From positions 1-60,804 of the forward strand of contig JAHEEK010000011.1 in the NCBI GenBank assembly GCA_024640765.1: DNA of 60,804 bases. The letters run 5' to 3'. The position numbers and the translations under genes are program-made. The notes below the pieces were generated by a model. The model saw only the letters and a program-made list of their open reading frames with translations, did not search any database and was not told the origin of the DNA. Positions 17,557 to 25,522 of this stretch are shown here, piece by piece. Source of the DNA: Nereida sp024640765 (GTDB lineage: Bacteria; Pseudomonadota; Alphaproteobacteria; Rhodobacterales; Rhodobacteraceae). Position 1 is the stretch's first letter. Every line of letters begins with the position of its first letter.

Positions 17557-17738
17557 AGGGGCAGCTTTATCGGATTGCGCGGCAAACAACAGCAGGCAAA
17601 TTCAACGCTAACACTGCCCTGCAAGATGCTAATCCTCTGCGACACATTTGTGCGCAAGGTGTAATTTTTGCGAATTATTATTGCGCTGCGAGTGCAAAGT
17701 GCGTATGCAGAAACTCAGTTTTGAAAAGGATGCTTCTC

Positions 17739-19427
17739 ATGGCCCATGACGGACAAGATATGACCCTCACGCAAGCTACTGTTCTGCCTGATCTTTTGGC
17801 ACTGACGGCGGATGCTATCGCCCCCTGCGAAAAAGTGCTGGAGACCGCGAAAGAATGCCTTCGCGCCACAGTCACGGACGGCGATCGCATCAGCGGTGCA
17901 TTGATTGAACAAAACCAGACAGCGGCGCATGGGCTGGCGTGGTTGGCCACATATGTAGAGGCCCTGCGCCAAATGCAGAACTGGGCCGAGGGTTTGCAGG
18001 CATCCGGCACATTTGGTGAAACCGAACAGCTGCTGCACCAGATCGCCTTTGGTGAATACCTGTGGCAAATCTACGGTGGCATCCCAATGAACCAAGGCGA
18101 AATCCTGCGCCTGCAAGACATCGGCATGACCCAAGAGCAAATGGGCGCGCTGATGACGCCTGCAGTGATGAAGCTGACCCAAAGCGGCAACACCCAAGCC
18201 GCACGTAGCCGCCTTGTGGAACTGATGCAGGAGCAATCCGCCAACATCACCGTTGGTGCCTCTGGGCTGGATGAAGAGCTGGAGATGATCCGCGAGCAAT
18301 TTCGCCGCTATGCGGTTGAGAAGGTTGAGCCCTTTGCCCACGAATGGCACCTCAAGGACGAGTTGATCCCTATGGAGATCATCGAAGAGCTGGCCGAGAT
18401 GGGTGTATTCGGCCTGACCATTCCCGAAGAATACGGCGGGTTTGGCCTGTCCAAAGCGTCTATGTGCGTGGTCTCCGAGGAGCTTTCGCGCGGCTATATC
18501 GGTGTTGGTAGCCTTGGCACCCGTTCTGAAATTGCAGCTGAATTGATTATCTGCGGCGGCACCGAAGAGCAAAAGCAAAAGTGGCTGCCCCGTTTGGCAA
18601 GCGCTGAGACGTTGCCCACAGCCGTCTTCACTGAGCCTAACACAGGCTCTGACCTTGGCGCGCTGCGCACCCGTGCAGTCAGAGATGATAACGGTGATTA
18701 CGCGGTGACTGGCAACAAAACATGGATCACCCACGCCACCCGCACACAGATCATGACCCTGCTTGCGCGCACGGACCCCGAGACAACCAACTATAAAGGG
18801 TTGTCCATGTTCATCGCCGAGAAAACCCCCGGCACCGAGGAAAACCCCTTCCCGACCGAAGGCATGACCGGCGGCGAAATCGAAGTGCTCGGCTACCGCG
18901 GCATGAAGGAATACGAACTGGGGTTCGATAACTTCCACGTCAAAGGCGAGAACCTCTTGGGCGGCACCGAAGGTATGGGTTTCAAGCACTTGATGGAGAC
19001 ATTCGAAAGTGCGCGCATCCAGACCGCAGCGCGGGCCGTTGGTGTGGCTGCATCTGCGCTGGACGTTGGGATGCAATACGCGCTGGACCGTAAACAGTTC
19101 GGCAAGGCGTTGATCAACTTCCCACGCGTTTCCAGCAAATTGGCAATGATGGCCGTTGAAACCATGGTCGCCCGCCAGCTGACGTATTTCTCAGCCAATG
19201 AGAAAGACGAAGGCCGCCGTTGTGATCTTGAAGCGGGGATGGCGAAACTTTTGGGCGCGCGGGTTGCGTGGGCTGCGGCCGACAACGCGTTGCAGGTCCA
19301 CGGCGGCAACGGTTTTGCGCTTGAGTACAAAATTAGCCGAATCCTGTGTGATGCACGCATCCTCAACATCTTTGAGGGCGCTGCGGAAATTCAGGCACAG
19401 GTTATTGCGCGTCGCCTTTTGGGATAG
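17739..19427 (+). CDS. mcd: (2S)-methylsuccinyl-CoA dehydrogenase
   Basis: 562-residue FAD-dependent acyl-CoA dehydrogenase. It is longer than ordinary members (about 380-400) because of an N-terminal extension of roughly 170 residues (ALTADAIAPCEKVLETAKEC, AHGLAWLATYVEALRQM). That extension marks Mcd of the ethylmalonyl-CoA pathway, which oxidises methylsuccinyl-CoA to mesaconyl-CoA. The core shows TEPNTGSDLGALRT, FAD/substrate motif GNKTWITHA, and the catalytic base Glu546 in FEGAAEIQ. The ATG at 17739 has AAAGGA 8 bases upstream. Its presence implies acetyl-CoA assimilation through that pathway. The other pathway genes (ccr, ecm, mch) are outside the window. A terminator follows. Confidence 0.93.
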   Translation: MAHDGQDMTLTQATVLPDLLALTADAIAPCEKVLETAKECLRATVTDGDRISGALIEQNQTAAHGLAWLATYVEALRQMQNWAEGLQASGTFGETEQLLHQIAFGEYLWQIYGGIPMNQGEILRLQDIGMTQEQMGALMTPAVMKLTQSGNTQAARSRLVELMQEQSANITVGASGLDEELEMIREQFRRYAVEKVEPFAHEWHLKDELIPMEIIEELAEMGVFGLTIPEEYGGFGLSKASMCVVSEELSRGYIGVGSLGTRSEIAAELIICGGTEEQKQKWLPRLASAETLPTAVFTEPNTGSDLGALRTRAVRDDNGDYAVTGNKTWITHATRTQIMTLLARTDPETTNYKGLSMFIAEKTPGTEENPFPTEGMTGGEIEVLGYRGMKEYELGFDNFHVKGENLLGGTEGMGFKHLMETFESARIQTAARAVGVAASALDVGMQYALDRKQFGKALINFPRVSSKLAMMAVETMVARQLTYFSANEKDEGRRCDLEAGMAKLLGARVAWAAADNALQVHGGNGFALEYKISRILCDARILNIFEGAAEIQAQVIARRLLG

Positions 19428-19458
19428 GCTATTTAGCCAAACACATCTGACATACAAA

Positions 19459-19484
19459 GCCCCTGCCACTGTGCGGGGGCTTTT
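19459..19484 (+). terminator. Rho-independent terminator of mcd
   Basis: GCCCCTGC, loop CACTGT, GCGGGGGC, then TTTTGCGTTTG. It begins 32 bases after the mcd stop. Confidence 0.8.
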
Positions 19485-19556
19485 GCGTTTGCGGCGCTCA
19501 CAAGGATATGAACTGCCGGCACTTGCCGCCCAATGTGTCAGCAATAAGGTGCCTGC

Positions 19557-19958
19557 ATGAAAACCGTTTTGCCCCTCATACTTTGCGCATCACTTGCGGC
19601 CTGTGCTGCAGATGAAACCATTACGGCTTATGGTGCCGGTGACAGGGTTTGGCATGTGAGCGAAATAAACGACGCAGCTTTTGATGCGACCGCAACGATC
19701 AGCTTTGCTGCAGCGGGAACCGTGACTGGTACGGCCCCGTGCAACACATTCACCGCACGTCAGATGGCGCCTTACCCGTGGATTGAACTCGGTCCCATCG
19801 CGGCGACAAAGCGCGCGTGCCCTGACTTGGCACAGGAAGCTACGTTCTTTGAAACCTTGAGCGCAGTAAATACTGCAGATGTTCTGGGGGGCACGATGAT
19901 TTTGACGGCTGTCACCGACGGTGAAACCACAGCGCAAATGGTACTGGAAGCACGCTAA
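19557..19958 (+). CDS. META-domain lipoprotein
   Basis: 133 residues. A lipoprotein signal peptide (MKTVLPLILCASLAACA) places the acylated Cys at position 16 in LAAC. The mature part resembles the META/HslJ beta-sandwich: ISFAAAGTVTGTAPCNTF, then GPIAATKRACPDL with the conserved Cys pair. HslJ-like proteins are linked to stress and antibiotic tolerance, but the molecular function is unknown. The gene follows the mcd terminator and so is a separate unit. It overlaps the convergent recO by 4 bases. Confidence 0.8.
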   Translation: MKTVLPLILCASLAACAADETITAYGAGDRVWHVSEINDAAFDATATISFAAAGTVTGTAPCNTFTARQMAPYPWIELGPIAATKRACPDLAQEATFFETLSAVNTADVLGGTMILTAVTDGETTAQMVLEAR

Positions 19959-20701
19959 GACGGTGCCTCTGTTTGGGCTAAGCGGCGCACTGCATCCATC
20001 AGGCGGGAGCGTGCAGCAGGGACAGGCTTGCCCCCTAGGTTTTTCGCCAACTGGGTTTCCAAGAAATGCCCCGTTACTTTTAGTGCTTCGCAAATTTCGG
20101 TTGTGCTGGCGTCGCCTTCGCCCAACAGAACAGGTGGCAGTGGCAACAATTTGGAGGTGTATTCACCCGCTCCTTTTGCTGTCACGGCCCGCCCTGTTTT
20201 GGGGCTGACAAAGGCCAAGCCTTCTTGCGCACCGGTCACAGCGCAAGCGCTTAGATCAAGCGCATAGCCCGCTGTTTCAAGCAGCATCACTTCCCACTGA
20301 AGATAGGCCAGCGGCCACACATCATCTTGCCCAAGCAGATCAAGAAGGGCCGTGGAGCGCGCGTAAAACTCGGCATCCCCTTCCCCTTCAGCCAGTGAAA
20401 ACGCCAGCAAAGACGTGACCGCCGTGAGCCCTGCCAACGCAAATCGGTTGTTCATGGCAATGGCCGCGCGGCTGCGCTGTGGCTCAACCGTAAATGCCCC
20501 AAGGTGTTCGGCCAAACGTGCTTTCCAAGTGACATCAAGTTGCGCACCAGCTTGCAACACCGGCGTCATTTTCCGGCTAAACGCGCCGCGTACCACACCT
20601 GAAGCCAGACCGTGTTCTGCCGTGAGCACTTCAATGATCGCAGCACTTTCTGCGTGGCGGCGCACCGATAGCAAAACGCCCTCGTCACGCCACGTGATCA
20701 T
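19955..20701 (-). CDS. recO: DNA repair protein RecO
   Basis: 248 residues. The N-terminal OB-fold begins MITWRDEGVLLSVRRHAE and the rest is a helical zinc-free variant of the RecO domain. With RecF and RecR it loads RecA on SSB-coated single strands. The C-terminus SRLMDAVRRLAQT is typical of the order. It is last in a minus-strand block that begins at folK; its start overlaps the upstream DUF1491-like gene by 4 bases. Confidence 0.92.
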   Translation of the reverse strand: MITWRDEGVLLSVRRHAESAAIIEVLTAEHGLASGVVRGAFSRKMTPVLQAGAQLDVTWKARLAEHLGAFTVEPQRSRAAIAMNNRFALAGLTAVTSLLAFSLAEGEGDAEFYARSTALLDLLGQDDVWPLAYLQWEVMLLETAGYALDLSACAVTGAQEGLAFVSPKTGRAVTAKGAGEYTSKLLPLPPVLLGEGDASTTEICEALKVTGHFLETQLAKNLGGKPVPAARSRLMDAVRRLAQTEAPS

Positions 20702-21036
20702 TCGCTTAGACCCGGTTCATCCAGCAAATGGCGGCCTTGGCGGTCTTCGACCTCAATCACCCACAGGTCCGGATCAAAGCCGCGCTGTTTGCTTAGTGAA
20801 GCATCCACATCGCGTTCGTCTCCCTCGGCCAGAATAACCCAATTGCGATCACCCGTCATAATGTCAAAGCTACGTTGATAGGCCGTGGCCTTACCATCAA
20901 GGGTGTTCATCTTGATCAAAATCGCCCCTGCGGTAAAATCACCTTTGGCCACCACATACGCAGGAATATCCATCAGGCGCAGTCGCGTCAGATACGCCCC
21001 TACCCACACATCTGCGGTGAGACGGGCCAAACTCAT
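20698..21036 (-). CDS. DUF1491-family protein
   Basis: 112 residues, soluble, of unknown function. RLTADVWVGAYLTRLRL, GAILIKMNTLDG and GFDPDLWVIEVEDRQGRHLLDEPGL are recurrent features of a short alphaproteobacterial family usually lying between era and recO. Both flanking genes overlap it by 4 bases, so it is translated with them. No catalytic residues can be named. Confidence 0.8.
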   Translation of the reverse strand: MSLARLTADVWVGAYLTRLRLMDIPAYVVAKGDFTAGAILIKMNTLDGKATAYQRSFDIMTGDRNWVILAEGDERDVDASLSKQRGFDPDLWVIEVEDRQGRHLLDEPGLSE

Positions 21037-21941
21037 GGGGCGCCGTCTTTGAAATCAAGCCCCATTTCGGAGTAGCGCTCGGATTCTTCAAGCCAGTTTG
21101 GACGGACCTTTACTTGCAAAAAGAGGTGCACTTTGCGGCCAACGAATTCTGTCAGCTCTTCACGTGCCGCTTTACCAAGCGCTTTGATTGTCTCGCCGCG
21201 GTTGCCGAGCACGATCCCTTTGTGGCCGTCGCGCATCACATAGATCAGCTGATCGATGCGTACCGAGCCATCTTCGCGTTCTTCCCATTTTTCCGTCTCT
21301 ACGGTCATTTGGTAAGGCAGCTCTTGGTGCAAGCGAAGGGTCAGTTTTTCGCGGGTCACTTCAGCTGCAATCATACGCATGGGCAGATCAGCGATCTGAT
21401 CTTCGGGGTACAAGTACGGCCCCTCTGGCACGACACCCGCAAGCCATGATTTCAGCGTGTCGGTCCCGTGGCCTTTTTCGGCACTGATGAGGAAAGTTTC
21501 TTCAAAGGCAAACAATGCGTTCAACTCTTTGGTCAGCCCCAGAAGGACATCCGCTTGGACGCGGTCAATCTTGTTGATGGCAAGGGCGACGCGTTGTGTC
21601 CCCTCACGTTCAGAAAGGCTTTCGATGATCTGGCGAACCCCATCCGTGATGCCGCGGTGGGCTTCGATCATAAGAACAACAATGTCCGCATCCGCAGCCC
21701 CACCCCACGCGGCCGTAACCATCGCGCGGTCAAGGCGGCGGCGCGGGCGGAAAATACCTGGTGTGTCCACGAAGACAATTTGGCTTTCACCGGACATGGC
21801 AACACCGCGAATACGGGCGCGGGTCGTTTGTACTTTATGCGTCACGATGGACACTTTCGCGCCAACCATGCGGTTGAGAAGCGTGGATTTCCCTGCGTTG
21901 GGCTCTCCTATGAGGGCCACAAATCCGGCGCGTGTTGTCAT
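21033..21941 (-). CDS. era: GTPase Era
   Basis: 302 residues. GTP-binding domain with G1 GEPNAGKST (12-20), G3 DTPG, G4 NKID and G5 SAEKG, then a C-terminal KH domain with GNRGETIKALGKAA. Era binds 16S rRNA 3' ends and assists 30S assembly. The rnc-era order with a 4-base overlap is conserved in many bacteria and couples RNA processing with ribosome maturation. Confidence 0.97.
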   Translation of the reverse strand: MTTRAGFVALIGEPNAGKSTLLNRMVGAKVSIVTHKVQTTRARIRGVAMSGESQIVFVDTPGIFRPRRRLDRAMVTAAWGGAADADIVVLMIEAHRGITDGVRQIIESLSEREGTQRVALAINKIDRVQADVLLGLTKELNALFAFEETFLISAEKGHGTDTLKSWLAGVVPEGPYLYPEDQIADLPMRMIAAEVTREKLTLRLHQELPYQMTVETEKWEEREDGSVRIDQLIYVMRDGHKGIVLGNRGETIKALGKAAREELTEFVGRKVHLFLQVKVRPNWLEESERYSEMGLDFKDGAP

Positions 21942-22618
21942 GGTTTTACCTTTTCCAAAAGCGCCTTCGCGGCGGCTTGTTCGGCGTTGCGTTTGTTGCC
22001 TGCGGTGGCCGTCGCGGCCTCGCCGCTGGCCAGCTGTACTTCAATTGTGAAGACCGGCGCGTGATCAGGGCCACTGCGCGAGACTTCACGGTAACTGGGT
22101 GGGTTCTGCTTAAGGCTTTGCGCGTGTTCTTGCAGCGTTGTCTTGGCATCGCGGGCATCAGCCTCAACGGTTTCGACCCGCTTGCCCCAAAGGCGCAAAA
22201 TAGTACTGCGCGCTGCTTCGAAACCACCATCACGGTAAATCGCAGCAATCACCGCTTCCATTGCATCACCCAAAAGGGCCTCTTTGCGGCGCCCACCAGA
22301 AAGCATTTCGGAGCGGCCTAATTTCAGCACGGCACCCACATCAATATCACGGGCCACGGCGGCACAGGTTTCTTTGCGCACAAGCGCGTTGAAGCGCGGC
22401 GCAAGTTTGCCTTCGGCGGCTGCGCGATCTGCATCAAGAAGGGCTTCGGCCATCACAAGGCCCAAAACACGGTCGCCCAGAAACTCGAGCCGCTGGTTGT
22501 CATCGCGGTTTGGCGTGGACATGGACGAATGGGTAACGGCCCGCACCAGAAGGTCGGGCCGTTCAAAGGCGTATCCCAAACGGGTTTGGAATGCTTTCAG
22601 GTCTGCGCTTAGCTTCAT
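21938..22618 (-). CDS. rnc: Ribonuclease III
   Basis: 226 residues. The endonuclease signature NQRLEFLGDRVLG (41-53) includes the acidic metal ligands; the second acidic pair lies in LLGDAMEAVIAAIY. A double-stranded-RNA-binding domain follows (PPSYREVSRSG, KRNAEQAAAKALLE). It matures rRNA and cleaves structured transcripts in the cytoplasm. It overlaps lepB and era by 4 bases each. Confidence 0.97.
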   Translation of the reverse strand: MKLSADLKAFQTRLGYAFERPDLLVRAVTHSSMSTPNRDDNQRLEFLGDRVLGLVMAEALLDADRAAAEGKLAPRFNALVRKETCAAVARDIDVGAVLKLGRSEMLSGGRRKEALLGDAMEAVIAAIYRDGGFEAARSTILRLWGKRVETVEADARDAKTTLQEHAQSLKQNPPSYREVSRSGPDHAPVFTIEVQLASGEAATATAGNKRNAEQAAAKALLEKVKP

Positions 22619-23397
22619 TGCAACTTCTTAAAGAAACGGTCCGCGCGCCATGTCCAAAAGAACAACATAGAGCGCCCTTGTGAGCTGAAGATAACGCGGT
22701 CGGCGCGACCGATGAGATACTTGGCGGGGACAAAACCAACACCCCCAAGTGACTGCGGAAAGCGGCTGTCAGATGAGTTATCGCGGTTGTCGCCCATAAA
22801 GAAATAATTGCCTTCAGGCACTGTGTAGACGGGTGTGTTATCGGCGCTGCTGACGCGCACATCCAAGATAGAATGGGACGAACCGTCAGGCAGTGTTTCG
22901 ATGTATTTGTCCTTGATACAATCCGCGCCAAGGCCAACCGACCCTTTGCAAGCGGGTAATCGTTTTTGTGGACCTTGGGCTTCGAACACCTCAACGAACT
23001 CGCCAGCGGCTTCAATGCCCACGGGGGTATCGTTGATGTGAAGCACAGCGTTTTTCATTTGAATACGGTCGCCCGGCATCCCCACAACGCGCTTGATGAA
23101 ATCAGAGTTGTTCACAGGATGGCGGAACACCACAATATCACCGCGCTCGGGTTCAGAACCAAAGATGCGATCCGGAATGGGGCACGCAGAAAACGGACAA
23201 GAATACTGTGAATACCCATAGGCCATTTTGTTCACGAACAGAAAATCACCAACCAGTAGCGTGTCTTTCATAGAGCCTGACGGGATCCAGAACGGCTGAA
23301 AGAACAGGGTGCGAAAGACGCCCGCAATCAGCAAAGCATAGACAACGGTCTTGATGGTCTCGCCGATGCGATCTTTGGCTGTGTCTTTTTTGGCCAT
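22615..23397 (-). CDS. lepB: Signal peptidase I
   Basis: 260 residues. One N-terminal membrane anchor (TVVYALLIAGVFRTLFF) precedes the serine nucleophile Ser42 in PSGSMKDTLLVGD. The general-base lysine is Lys102 in SDFIKRVVGMPGDR, and GDNRDNSSDSR is the third conserved box. It cleaves Sec signal peptides on the outer face of the inner membrane. A Cys-containing insertion around residues 67-72 (CPFSAC) is common in the order. It is first of the overlapping lepB-rnc-era-DUF1491-recO run, 73 bases after acpS. Confidence 0.97.
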   Translation of the reverse strand: MAKKDTAKDRIGETIKTVVYALLIAGVFRTLFFQPFWIPSGSMKDTLLVGDFLFVNKMAYGYSQYSCPFSACPIPDRIFGSEPERGDIVVFRHPVNNSDFIKRVVGMPGDRIQMKNAVLHINDTPVGIEAAGEFVEVFEAQGPQKRLPACKGSVGLGADCIKDKYIETLPDGSSHSILDVRVSSADNTPVYTVPEGNYFFMGDNRDNSSDSRFPQSLGGVGFVPAKYLIGRADRVIFSSQGRSMLFFWTWRADRFFKKLQ

Positions 23398-23470
23398 AAA
23401 AGAGGTCCTATCTGTAAAAATGAGTTGGGGCTAGATGGGCCGCGAGGGCACGACTGTCAAGGTTTGCAGC

Positions 23471-23881
23471 TTATCCGCGGGCGGAAACGGGCCGCGCTTC
23501 AATCACAACGAAAGCCTGTGCCCATGGATGGTCATCAGTTAAGGTTACATGAACAATCGCTTCATGCCCGTCGGGCGTCATTGCGGCGAGGCGATCTTTG
23601 GCCCAGCCCGTCACATGCATCACGGGCTGGCCTGTGCGCAGATTGCTCACGGACATGTCTTTCCACGCAATCCCCATGGCCAATCCCGTACCAAGCGCCT
23701 TGGAACACGCTTCTTTGGCGGCCCAACGTTTGGCGTAGGTGCCAGCAACGTCTTTGCGGCTTTCGGATTTGAGTTTTTCTTCATCCGTAAAGACGCGGTT
23801 TTTGAACCTGTCCCCGAACCGATCAAGCGTGCCTTGAATGCGCTCAATATTCGCCAAATCCGTGCCAATCCCAAGGATCAT
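23471..23881 (-). CDS. acpS: Holo-[acyl-carrier-protein] synthase
   Basis: 136 residues from the ATG at 23881 (MILGIGTDLANIERI). It transfers phosphopantetheine from CoA to a serine of acyl carrier protein. The magnesium-binding Asp is in GIGTDL and the Glu in KRWAAKEACSKALGTG. It sits between pdxJ and lepB, the usual order in the Rhodobacterales. Confidence 0.95.
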   Translation of the reverse strand: MILGIGTDLANIERIQGTLDRFGDRFKNRVFTDEEKLKSESRKDVAGTYAKRWAAKEACSKALGTGLAMGIAWKDMSVSNLRTGQPVMHVTGWAKDRLAAMTPDGHEAIVHVTLTDDHPWAQAFVVIEARPVSARG

Positions 23882-23921
23882 GCGCCGCACTCCCTATGGG
23901 CGAAATATGTGTCGCCGGTCT

Positions 23922-24668
23922 TCACAGTGTGCGCGCGGCATCCATCAGGCGGCGCATTTCAGCCATCGCATCGGGCAAGCCGCGAAAGATTGCCTCACCA
24001 ATAAGGAAATGACCGATGTTAAGTTCCTTGACCTCGGGCAATGCGGCGATGGGGCTGACACATCCATAGGTCAGACCGTGGCCTGCGTGGACTTCAAGCC
24101 CGAGGCTATGCGCGTAACTGGCCATGTCAGTCAGCTTGGCCAGTTCTGCATCACGGGTCAGCAAATCACCTTCGGCAAAAGCGTCACAATAGGCACCAGT
24201 GTGCAGCTCAATCACCTCTGCACCAATCCGGTGCGCCGCATCAATTTGGCGCGGATCAGCGGCAATAAAAATTGAAACGCGCGAGCCAGCTTCGCGCAAC
24301 GGCGCGATATAATGGGCAAGGCGGTTTTCCTCGCGGGCTACTTCAAGGCCACCTTCGGTTGTGCGTTCTTCACGCTTTTCCGGCACAATACACACCGCAT
24401 GGGGTTTATGGCGCAGCGCAATTTGCTGCATCTCATCAGTGGCGGCCATCTCAAAGTTAAGCGGCACCGTAAGCGCCTCTATCAACGCTTCGATATCCGC
24501 GTCACCGATATGGCGGCGATCTTCACGCAGGTGTGCGGTAATGCCGTCGGCGCCCGCCTCTTGGGCGACAATCGCAGCACGCACAGGATCAGGCACAGTA
24601 CTACCACGGGCATTGCGAACAGTCGCAACGTGATCAATGTTCACCCCAAGGCGTAGTTCCTGTGTCAT
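23922..24668 (-). CDS. pdxJ: Pyridoxine 5'-phosphate synthase
   Basis: 248 residues; condenses 1-deoxyxylulose 5-phosphate with aminoacetone phosphate in vitamin B6 synthesis. LGVNIDHVATVRNARG, ITAHLREDRRHI and LEVHAGHGLTYGC are the TIM-barrel signatures with the active-site His and Arg residues. I chose the ATG at 24668 (MTQELRLGVN) rather than the one seven codons upstream, since homologues begin there. Confidence 0.95.
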   Translation of the reverse strand: MTQELRLGVNIDHVATVRNARGSTVPDPVRAAIVAQEAGADGITAHLREDRRHIGDADIEALIEALTVPLNFEMAATDEMQQIALRHKPHAVCIVPEKREERTTEGGLEVAREENRLAHYIAPLREAGSRVSIFIAADPRQIDAAHRIGAEVIELHTGAYCDAFAEGDLLTRDAELAKLTDMASYAHSLGLEVHAGHGLTYGCVSPIAALPEVKELNIGHFLIGEAIFRGLPDAMAEMRRLMDAARTL

Positions 24669-24746
24669 CTCGCTGATCCCTTCGCACATCGTGTGATGTA
24701 GACATTAGGAGAAACCCGTGACGGTGCAAGGGGCGAAGCGAAAGAG

Positions 24747-25418
24747 TCACGGATCGTGAGGCTGACCTTCGACTTTTTTGGCCGCAGCTTTCTGTGCTGC
24801 TTTCTCGCGAATTTCGGCAAGTTTCTTTTTCAGCATACCTCGGCGGCGGTTTTTATAAGCCCGAATGACTGGCACGCTAAGGAAATAACAGGCATAGGCA
24901 CAGATCACGCCAGGAAAAATACCGCCCACAAGATAAGGGTAAAACACTTCTGCAAAAAAGACGTGAAGCCCATGCCAATCCGCTACGCGGTCCGAAAACA
25001 GAGCCGTAAAATTGTGCGCAAGATCAAGAAACGCAGCGGCAAATTTACCGCCCAGTGAGCGTTCAACATCAATGACAGTGCCAGTACCGAGCAAGAAATG
25101 CCCTGTCCCTAAGGACGCTGCCCCAATGGGAATATAGGTAAGCGGGTTACCAAAAAACGTACCCAGCAAAGCCGCCAGAATGTTGCCGCGCATGGCCTTG
25201 GCAAGGCCCGCTGCGATCAAGAAGTGCAACCCGTAGAACGGTGTGAAGGCCGTGAATACGCCCGCCCAAATACCAAGGGCAATTGTTTCCGGCTCATCAG
25301 GCAAACGGCGCAAACGGTGTTTTACGTAATGAAACGCGCGCGCCCAACCGCCGCGGGGCCACAAGAACTCGCGCGCAGTGCTCAGCCAAGACCGTTTATC
25401 GCGGCGTTTGAAAATCAA
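24747..25418 (-). CDS. DUF2062-domain membrane protein
   Basis: 223 residues. A basic N-terminus (LWPRGGWARAFHYVKHRL) is followed by several hydrophobic segments (WAGVFTAFTPFYGLHFLIAA, ILAALLGTFFGNPLTYIPI). GTFFGNPLTY is the usual DUF2062 landmark. The C-terminus is Lys/Ala-rich and probably cytoplasmic. The role is unknown; the gene regularly lies near rsh and pdxJ in alphaproteobacteria. It starts about 105 bases after the rsh stop. Confidence 0.85.
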   Translation of the reverse strand: MIFKRRDKRSWLSTAREFLWPRGGWARAFHYVKHRLRRLPDEPETIALGIWAGVFTAFTPFYGLHFLIAAGLAKAMRGNILAALLGTFFGNPLTYIPIGAASLGTGHFLLGTGTVIDVERSLGGKFAAAFLDLAHNFTALFSDRVADWHGLHVFFAEVFYPYLVGGIFPGVICAYACYFLSVPVIRAYKNRRRGMLKKKLAEIREKAAQKAAAKKVEGQPHDP

Positions 25419-25522
25419 AATATGTCCTTCGTTGCTGGCCGATGTTCAGCACATATGTTTGGTGCGACTTTACTAAACCCACCTGCTAATAACAAACCCC
25501 AGTTCGCGTTTTGGGATTTGCC

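Noticed and set aside
17715..19076. 453-codon open frame antisense to mcd
   Set aside because: It mirrors a strongly conserved enzyme gene; its residues are His/Gln/Leu-rich in the way shadow frames of GC-rich genes are.
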